DNA of 64,000 nt, from NCBI GenBank assembly GCA_030447925.1, contig JAUJNX010000003.1, positions 248,001 to 312,000 on the forward strand, written 5' to 3'. Positions within the stretch are counted from its first letter, which is position 1; each line of letters begins with the position of its first letter. The position numbers and the translations under genes are program-made. The notes below the pieces were generated by a model. That model ran no database searches, was not told where the DNA came from, and saw nothing but the letters and a program-made list of their open reading frames with translations. Below are positions 59,294-64,000 of the stretch, in pieces. The stretch is from Egibacteraceae bacterium (GTDB lineage Bacteria > Actinomycetota > Nitriliruptoria > Euzebyales > Egibacteraceae).

Positions 59294-60418
59294 GTGGTGC
59301 TCTCCGTGGTGGTCGGTGATCGGACGGTCACGATCACCAGCCCCGACAAGGTCCTGTTCGCCGAGCGCGGCGAGACCAAGGGCGACCTGGTCGCGCACTA
59401 CCAGCGCGTCGCCGACCCCCTGCTGCGGGCCATCGGCGGGCGGCCCGTGATGCTGCAGCGCTTCCCGGAGGGCGCCGGGGGCCCGTCGTTCTTCCAGAAG
59501 CGGGTGCCCGCCAAGCGGCCCGACTGGCTGGCGACCACCGTGGTCAGCACCCCCAACGGGACGACCTCGGAGGCGCTGGTGGTCGCCGACCTCGCCCACG
59601 TCGCCTGGGCGGTGAACCTGGGGACCCTCGGGTTCCACGTTTGGCCCCACCGCGGCGACGACCCGGCGCACGCCGACGAGCTGCGGCTGGACCTGGACCC
59701 CCAGCCCGGGACCGACTTCTCCCACGTGCGCGCCGCGGGGGCGGAGGTGCGCGCCCTGCTCGCCGAGGTCGGCCTGGTCGGGTACCCGAAGACGACCGGC
59801 AACCGCGGCCTGCACGTGTACGTGCGCCTGGAGCCGCGCTGGGACTCCTACCAGGTGCGCGCCGCCGCGGTGGCGGTGGCGCGCGAGCTCGAGCGCCGCC
59901 GGCCCGACCTGATCACCGCCGCGTGGTGGAAGGAGGAGCGCGGCGCGCGGGTGTTCGTCGACTTCAACCAGAACGCCCCCCACAAGACGGTGTTCGGGGC
60001 CTGGTCGGTGCGGGCGCGGCCGGGGGCGCAGGTGTCCACGCCGGTGCGCTGGGAGGAGCTGGACGACGTCGACCCCGACGACCTGACCATCGCCACCATC
60101 GCCCGGCGGCTGGAGCTCGACGGCGACCCGTGGGAGGGCATCGACGCCCACCCCCAGTCACTCGAGCCGCTGCTCGCGCTGCACGAGCGCGACCGCGCCA
60201 ACGGCCTCCTCGACGCCCCCTGGCCCCCGGTCTACCCCAAACAGCCCGGCGAGCCCCCCGCGTCGCCCCCAGCCGCGCCCGCCGCGACTGACCACCCCGT
60301 CAGCGGCCCCCGCGGTCGGGTGCGCTCATGTCCCCGGTCCCGGGCGTGCCGTCGGCGAGCCCGTAGCGCAGGTACACCGTGCCGGCCGGACTGGCGACCG
60401 GCGGTTCGAGGAGCGTGA
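59294..60418 (+). CDS. LigD-type polymerase (PolDom) protein
   Basis: Stand-alone archaeo-eukaryotic-primase-like domain of bacterial NHEJ. Visible blocks are TITSPDKVLFAERGETKGDL, RPVMLQRFPEGAGGPSFFQK, ADELRLDLDPQPGTDFSHV (catalytic Asp pair), YPKTTGNRGLHVYVRLEP (catalytic His after Thr-Gly), VFVDFNQNAPHKTVFGAWS and STPVRWEELDDVDPDDLTI. It fills gaps with ribonucleotides during double-strand break repair with Ku and a ligase, neither of which is in the window. Some actinobacteria encode LigC/PolD pairs this way. The last ~40 residues are Arg-rich and overlap the next gene by 119 bp, so the true stop is probably earlier, near 60290, after an indel. Confidence 0.88.
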   Translation: MVLSVVVGDRTVTITSPDKVLFAERGETKGDLVAHYQRVADPLLRAIGGRPVMLQRFPEGAGGPSFFQKRVPAKRPDWLATTVVSTPNGTTSEALVVADLAHVAWAVNLGTLGFHVWPHRGDDPAHADELRLDLDPQPGTDFSHVRAAGAEVRALLAEVGLVGYPKTTGNRGLHVYVRLEPRWDSYQVRAAAVAVARELERRRPDLITAAWWKEERGARVFVDFNQNAPHKTVFGAWSVRARPGAQVSTPVRWEELDDVDPDDLTIATIARRLELDGDPWEGIDAHPQSLEPLLALHERDRANGLLDAPWPPVYPKQPGEPPASPPAAPAATDHPVSGPRGRVRSCPRSRACRRRARSAGTPCRPDWRPAVRGA

Positions 60419-60936
60419 CGTTCGTGGGCACCGCGCCATCGTCGAACACCTTCTTCCCGACGCCGAGCACGATCGGGTGCACCCAGAGATCGAGACGGTC
60501 GAAGAGCCGGTCGCGCAGGAGGGTCTGGACCAGGTTCAGGCTCCCGACGACCTTGACGTGCTCGTGCCGGTCACGGATCTCGCGCACCGCACCGGCCAGG
60601 TCCGGGCCGAGCTGGGTGGACCCGGCCCACGAGAGGTCCGGCTCGCCGCGCGAGGCCACGTACTTCGGGACGCGGTTGAACAGCGTGGCGATGTCGTTGT
60701 CCTGGCCGCCCTCCTGGTGCGGCCAGTAGGCGGCGAAGATGTCATAGGTCCGCCGGCCGAGCAGGAGGGCGTCGGTGCCCTCGTACGCGGCACCGATCTG
60801 CGCCCCGGCGACCTCGTCGATCAGCGGCGCCTGCCAGCCGCCGAACGGGAACCCCCGCCGGATCTTCCTCGGGCCCGCCGGGCGCCTGCCCGACGAGATC
60901 GAGCGTCGCGAACATCGCGATGTTGATGAGCCCCAT
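60300..60936 (-). CDS. DHFR-like (RibD C-terminal) family protein, frameshifted
   Basis: ATG 60936 starts MGLINIAMFATLDLVGQAPG; near 60862 one base is lost or gained and the protein continues in the next frame as FPFGGWQAPLIDEVAGAQIG, DALLLGRRTYDIFAAYWP, HVKVVGSLNLVQTLLRDRLF and LDLWVHPIVLGVGKKVF. Total about 212 aa, as usual for these NADPH-binding DHFR-like proteins of unknown substrate. The frame break lies in a GC run and is probably a sequencing error. Confidence 0.75.
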
Positions 60937-61064
60937 GCCCTGCTCCCGATCTCATCGTCGTTCTGGTCGGGAGGTAGACCTGCCGGCGCCGGCGAACTCA
61001 TCGCCGCGCCCTCCGGCCCCGCGCACGAGGGCTGAACCCGTCGGTACCGAGCCTGCGCTGCTGG

Positions 61065-61154
61065 TGGCGGAGTCGGCGAGATTCGAACTCGCGAGGGCGT
61101 GAACCCAACGGCCATTCCAAGACCGCGCCATAGACCAGACTAGGCGACGACTCC
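61065..61154 (-). tRNA. tRNA-Ser (GGA anticodon)
   Basis: The minus strand folds as a class II tRNA: acceptor GGAGTCG pairs with CGACTCC (61154-61148 and 61075-61069); anticodon stem CGGTC/GGCCG encloses loop TTGGAAT with anticodon GGA; a long variable arm follows, then the T-arm GCGAG-TTCGAAT-CTCGC. Discriminator G and an encoded CCA (61067-61065) end it. It reads UCC and UCU codons. Confidence 0.93.
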
Positions 61155-61206
61155 AGTGAGCGACGGGCAGTATAGCGGTGACCCCAGTGGCAAGGAGTGG
61201 GCACCG

Positions 61207-62355
61207 ATGAGCACCGAGTCCGCCGCCGATCGACGCCCGCCCGCGCCTCCGCCAGGGGGTTCCGGGGCGGCCTGGACGATCTTCCGGTTCCGCGGCGTGC
61301 CGGTGCGCCTGGACGCCTCGCTCTTGCTGATCGTGGCCTTCATCGTCTTCTCGGTGTACGGGCAGTTCGCCGCGCTGGGGCCGGCCGGGGCGGTGCTGTC
61401 GGCGTCGGTCTACGCCGTCATGCTCTTCGCCAGCATCCTGCTGCACGAGCTGGGTCACGCCTTCGCCAGCCTGGAGCGCGGCATCCCGGTCCGCGCCATC
61501 ACGCTGTTCGCCCTGGGCGGGGTGACCGAGTCGACGCGCGAGGCGCGCAGCGCCCGCGACGAGTTCGTCATCGTCGGGATCGGCCCGTTCGTGTCGCTGG
61601 TGCTGGCGGCGGCGTTCGGGCTGCTCGGCACCCTCCTGGAGGAGGGCACGGTGGCCGGCGCGCTCGTGCGCACCGTGGCCATGACCAACCTCCTGCTCGC
61701 GGTCTTCAACCTCGTGCCGGGCTACCCGCTGGACGGCGGGCGCCTGCTGCGCTCGATCCTGTGGCAGGTCACCGGCCGCCCGCATCAGGCCACCCGCTGG
61801 GCCGCGCGCGTCGGCCAGGTCTTCGCCGTGGTGCTGATCGCCGACGGCGTCCTGCCCCTGGTCATCCCCGGCTTCGACCTGATCCCCGTCTTCGGCGGCA
61901 TCTTCACCGCGTTCATCGGCCTGTTCCTGTACCGCGGCGCCGCCGACGCGTACAAGGCGGCGCAGTTCCGCGAGCGCCTGTCCACCCGGACCGCCCGCAC
62001 GATGATGGGGTCCCTCCCGCCGCCCCTGCCGCCCGACGCGACCGTCGCGCAGGCGCGGGCGCTGGTCGCCGCCCGTCCATCGCTGCTGTGGCCGGTCGGG
62101 GACCCGCTCGTCGGCGCGGTCACCCTGGCCGACCTGGAACGCGTCCCCGAGGTCGAGGCCGGGGTCGTCCCGGTGGGCCGCGTCGCCACCGCCCCCGAGC
62201 GCGTCACCGTCGCCGCCGACGCGTCGCTGGACGACATCGTCGACCGGCTCGCCGCCGCCCCCGACGCGATGCTCCTCGTCGTCGAGTACGGCGGGCACCC
62301 CGTCGGCCTGCTGACGCCCAGCCTCGTGACGGGTGCGGCCCAGGGCGGCCGGTGA
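61207..62355 (+). CDS. Site-2 protease family (M50) membrane metalloprotease with degenerate CBS region
   Basis: 382 aa. Zinc motif HELGH at residues 80-84 (SILLHELGHAFASLERG) and the second metal ligand Asp176 in NLVPGYPLDGGRLLRSI. Six or so TM helices up to about residue 250, then a soluble tail with PPDATVAQARALVAARPSLL and VTVAADASLDDIVDRLAAAP that resembles paired CBS domains. It cleaves substrates within the membrane, commonly anti-sigma factors or signal peptides. ATG 61207 is chosen over an upstream GTG (61156) because AAGGAG lies 10 nt before it. It overlaps the downstream protease gene by 4 bp. Confidence 0.9.
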   Translation: MSTESAADRRPPAPPPGGSGAAWTIFRFRGVPVRLDASLLLIVAFIVFSVYGQFAALGPAGAVLSASVYAVMLFASILLHELGHAFASLERGIPVRAITLFALGGVTESTREARSARDEFVIVGIGPFVSLVLAAAFGLLGTLLEEGTVAGALVRTVAMTNLLLAVFNLVPGYPLDGGRLLRSILWQVTGRPHQATRWAARVGQVFAVVLIADGVLPLVIPGFDLIPVFGGIFTAFIGLFLYRGAADAYKAAQFRERLSTRTARTMMGSLPPPLPPDATVAQARALVAARPSLLWPVGDPLVGAVTLADLERVPEVEAGVVPVGRVATAPERVTVAADASLDDIVDRLAAAPDAMLLVVEYGGHPVGLLTPSLVTGAAQGGR

Positions 62356-63377
62356 CGCAGTTCCCGCCCGCCGGCGCCGGTGTCCGGCTGCTGCGGCGGG
62401 TGTTCCTCCCGGTCTCGCTGCTGACGCTCGCGGCGGCGGCGCTCTACGTCCCGCTGCCGGTGTTCCTGGAAACCCCGCGGGCGCCCTACCCGCTCGCGGC
62501 CGCGGTCGAGGTCGGGGTCCCCGGCGCCGCCGAGGTCAACGGCGACTACCTGCTGACCGCGGTCAGCCTGCGCCGCGCCACGATCGGTGACCTCGCCGTG
62601 CGCTGGATCGACGACGAGACCCGCTTCCTGCCCGTCGAGGCCGTCCTGCCACCCGGGGTGGGGGACGGCGACTACTTCGACGGCCAGCGCGAGGTCTTCG
62701 CCGACAGCGCCGACGTCGCCGCCGCGGTGGGGCTGGAGGAGGCCGGGTTGGACGCCATCCGCGGGGCCGGGGCGCTGGTCGCCTCGGTGCGGGAGGGGTC
62801 CCCCGCGGAGGGGCGACTGCGCGAGGGCGACGTCGTCGTCGCCGTCGACGGGGCCGAGGTCGAGACCGCCGCCGACCTCGCGCGCCTGGTCCGCGACACC
62901 CCGCCGGGCGGCGACCTGCGGCTGACCGTGGCCCGCGACGACCGCGAGCGGACCGTCACCCTGACCCCGCGGCCGCTGACCGGCGACGCCCCCCAGATCG
63001 GCGTGGGCACCGACACCGTGGACCTGCGCATCGACCTGCCCGTCGACGTCGAGGTCGACGGCGGCCGCATCGGCGGGCCCAGCGCCGGGCTGCTCATCGC
63101 CCTGACCGTCCTGGACCGCGCCGACGACCGCGACGTCGCCGCCGGGCGGACGATCGCGGGGACCGGCGCGCTGTCGGTGCGCGGGGACGTCGAGCCGATC
63201 GGCGGCCTCCCGCTCAAGGTCGTCAGCGCGGCGCGCGCCGGCGCCGACGTCTTCCTCGCCCCGGCCGACCAGGCGGCGGACGCGCGCGGCGCGGTGCCCG
63301 CGGGCAGCGACATGCGCGTGGTCAGCGTGGCGACCTTCGACGAGGCCGTCGCCGCCCTCGCCGGCGAGCCCGCCTGA
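62352..63377 (+). CDS. PDZ and Lon-like serine protease (YlbL-like)
   Basis: 341 aa. N-terminal TM (FLPVSLLTLAAAALYVPLPV), an external region (EVNGDYLLTAVSLRRATIGD), a PDZ domain (GALVASVREGSPAEGRLREG, VAVDGAEVETAADLARLV) and a C-terminal Lon-type protease domain with Ser244 in GGPSAGLLIALTVL and Lys289 in GLPLKVVSAARAG forming the catalytic dyad. It is anchored in the membrane with the protease outside. GTG overlaps the stop of the M50 gene, so the two proteases are made together and may act in sequence. Confidence 0.92.
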   Translation: MTQFPPAGAGVRLLRRVFLPVSLLTLAAAALYVPLPVFLETPRAPYPLAAAVEVGVPGAAEVNGDYLLTAVSLRRATIGDLAVRWIDDETRFLPVEAVLPPGVGDGDYFDGQREVFADSADVAAAVGLEEAGLDAIRGAGALVASVREGSPAEGRLREGDVVVAVDGAEVETAADLARLVRDTPPGGDLRLTVARDDRERTVTLTPRPLTGDAPQIGVGTDTVDLRIDLPVDVEVDGGRIGGPSAGLLIALTVLDRADDRDVAAGRTIAGTGALSVRGDVEPIGGLPLKVVSAARAGADVFLAPADQAADARGAVPAGSDMRVVSVATFDEAVAALAGEPA

Positions 63378-63412
63378 CCGCCCCTGGGGCTGCGCGGGGC
63401 GCCGGTCGTTGG

Positions 63413-63418
63413 TAGGCT
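63413..63418 (+). promoter_or_regulatory. -10 element of the SRP RNA promoter
   Basis: TAGGCT (TAnnnT) precedes the RNA by about 6-7 nt, which places its 5' end near 63425. Confidence 0.45.
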
Positions 63419-63424
63419 CCGGTC

Positions 63425-63530
<106 letters not shown>

Positions 63531-63612
63531 GTGCCGCGGATCCGCCGCGTCTCGTCGCCCGTCCGGTGGTGCTCACGGCGTTCCTCTTCGCCCCTGCCGC
63601 CGGAGCTGGCCC

Positions 63613-64000
63613 GTGGCCTACGTCGCCCTCTACCGCAAGTACCGGTCGCAGACCTTCGCCGAGGTCGTCGGCCAGGACCACGTCACCACCACGCTCGCGC
63701 GGGCGGTGGACGAGGCCCGGTGGCACCACGCCTACCTGTTCACCGGACCGCGCGGGACGGGCAAGACCTCCACGGCGCGGATCCTGGCCAAGTCGCTGAA
63801 CTGCCTGGCCGGACCCACCTCGACGCCGGACGGCACCTGCCCGCAGTGCGTCGCGATCACCGAGGGCAGCTCGGTCGACGTCATCGAGATCGACGCCGCC
63901 AGCCACGGCGGCGTGGACGACGTCCGCGACCTGCGCGAGCGGGTCGCGTTCGCGCCGGCCTCGGCGCGCACGAAGGTCTACATCGTCGACGAGTGCCACA
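63613..64000 (+). CDS. dnaX: DNA polymerase III subunit gamma/tau, 5' part
   Basis: The first 129 codons of DnaX, cut by the window end. It begins VAYVALYRKYRSQTFAEVVG and has Walker A GPRGTGKTST (Lys51), the zinc-module cysteines from NCLAGP to GTCPQC, IDAASHGGVDDVRDLRE and Walker B ending VYIVDECH. DnaX loads the beta clamp in the replisome. The GTG at 63613 gives the conserved N-terminus. It sits directly after ffs. Confidence 0.95.
   Translation, partial: MAYVALYRKYRSQTFAEVVGQDHVTTTLARAVDEARWHHAYLFTGPRGTGKTSTARILAKSLNCLAGPTSTPDGTCPQCVAITEGSSVDVIEIDAASHGGVDDVRDLRERVAFAPASARTKVYIVDECH

Overview
The window is extremely GC-rich bacterial DNA with GTG starts, 4-bp ATGA/GTGA gene overlaps, many two-component, GAF-ANTAR and ECF regulators, and promoters of the form TAnnnT placed 5-8 nt before a start codon (leaderless mRNAs). 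This fits an actinobacterium (Actinomycetota); I cannot place it to family. The right end carries a conserved chromosomal arrangement: tRNA-Ser, M50 site-2 protease, PDZ/Lon-like protease, SRP RNA and the start of dnaX.

Layout. 0-16 kb is metabolic: a partial winged-helix protein, a saccharopine-dehydrogenase-like reductase, a GH65 phosphorylase/hydrolase, a MocR regulator divergent from an EamA transporter, a VapBC pair, an M20 peptidase, then a flavin disulfide reductase followed by a peroxiredoxin-like gene whose in-frame TGA sits exactly at the catalytic Cys (candidate selenoprotein with a bacterial SECIS-like hairpin). Two aldo/keto reductases, tryptophan 2,3-dioxygenase and a broken iclR-catB-catC locus follow. 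16-23 kb is signalling: ArsR, a translationally coupled CHASE-kinase / CHASE-PAS-GGDEF pair and a NarL-type kinase/regulator pair. 23-28 kb holds an EamA transporter, methyltransferases and a glycosyltransferase-methyltransferase-toroid operon. 28-31 kb has a DtxR-boxed cupredoxin lipoprotein and a small XRE-regulator module that looks inserted.

31.3-46.9 kb is dominated by one locus (OmpA-like protein, OmpR-type response regulator, kinase, DUF4173-like membrane protein, YdeI-like protein, LysR) that occurs direct, inverted, then direct again. The first junction contains long C-runs and a near match to an Illumina adapter, the second is a snap-back palindrome, and the copies decay by single-base indels toward that palindrome. 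I read about 8.4 kb (38.12-46.49 kb) as an assembly or amplification artefact rather than a real triplication. Indels also split several genes elsewhere, so frameshifts in this window should not be taken as biology without reads.

47-64 kb contains an epoxide hydrolase, a GNAT acetyltransferase, a GAF-ANTAR protein, an ECF sigma/anti-sigma/ABC transporter operon, a TPR protein, an MFS transporter with a coupled leader gene, a luciferase-like monooxygenase, a large unknown Rossmann-like protein, a LigD-type polymerase domain protein, a DHFR-like protein and the tRNA-protease-ffs-dnaX block. No CRISPR array, transposase, integrase or rRNA was seen.
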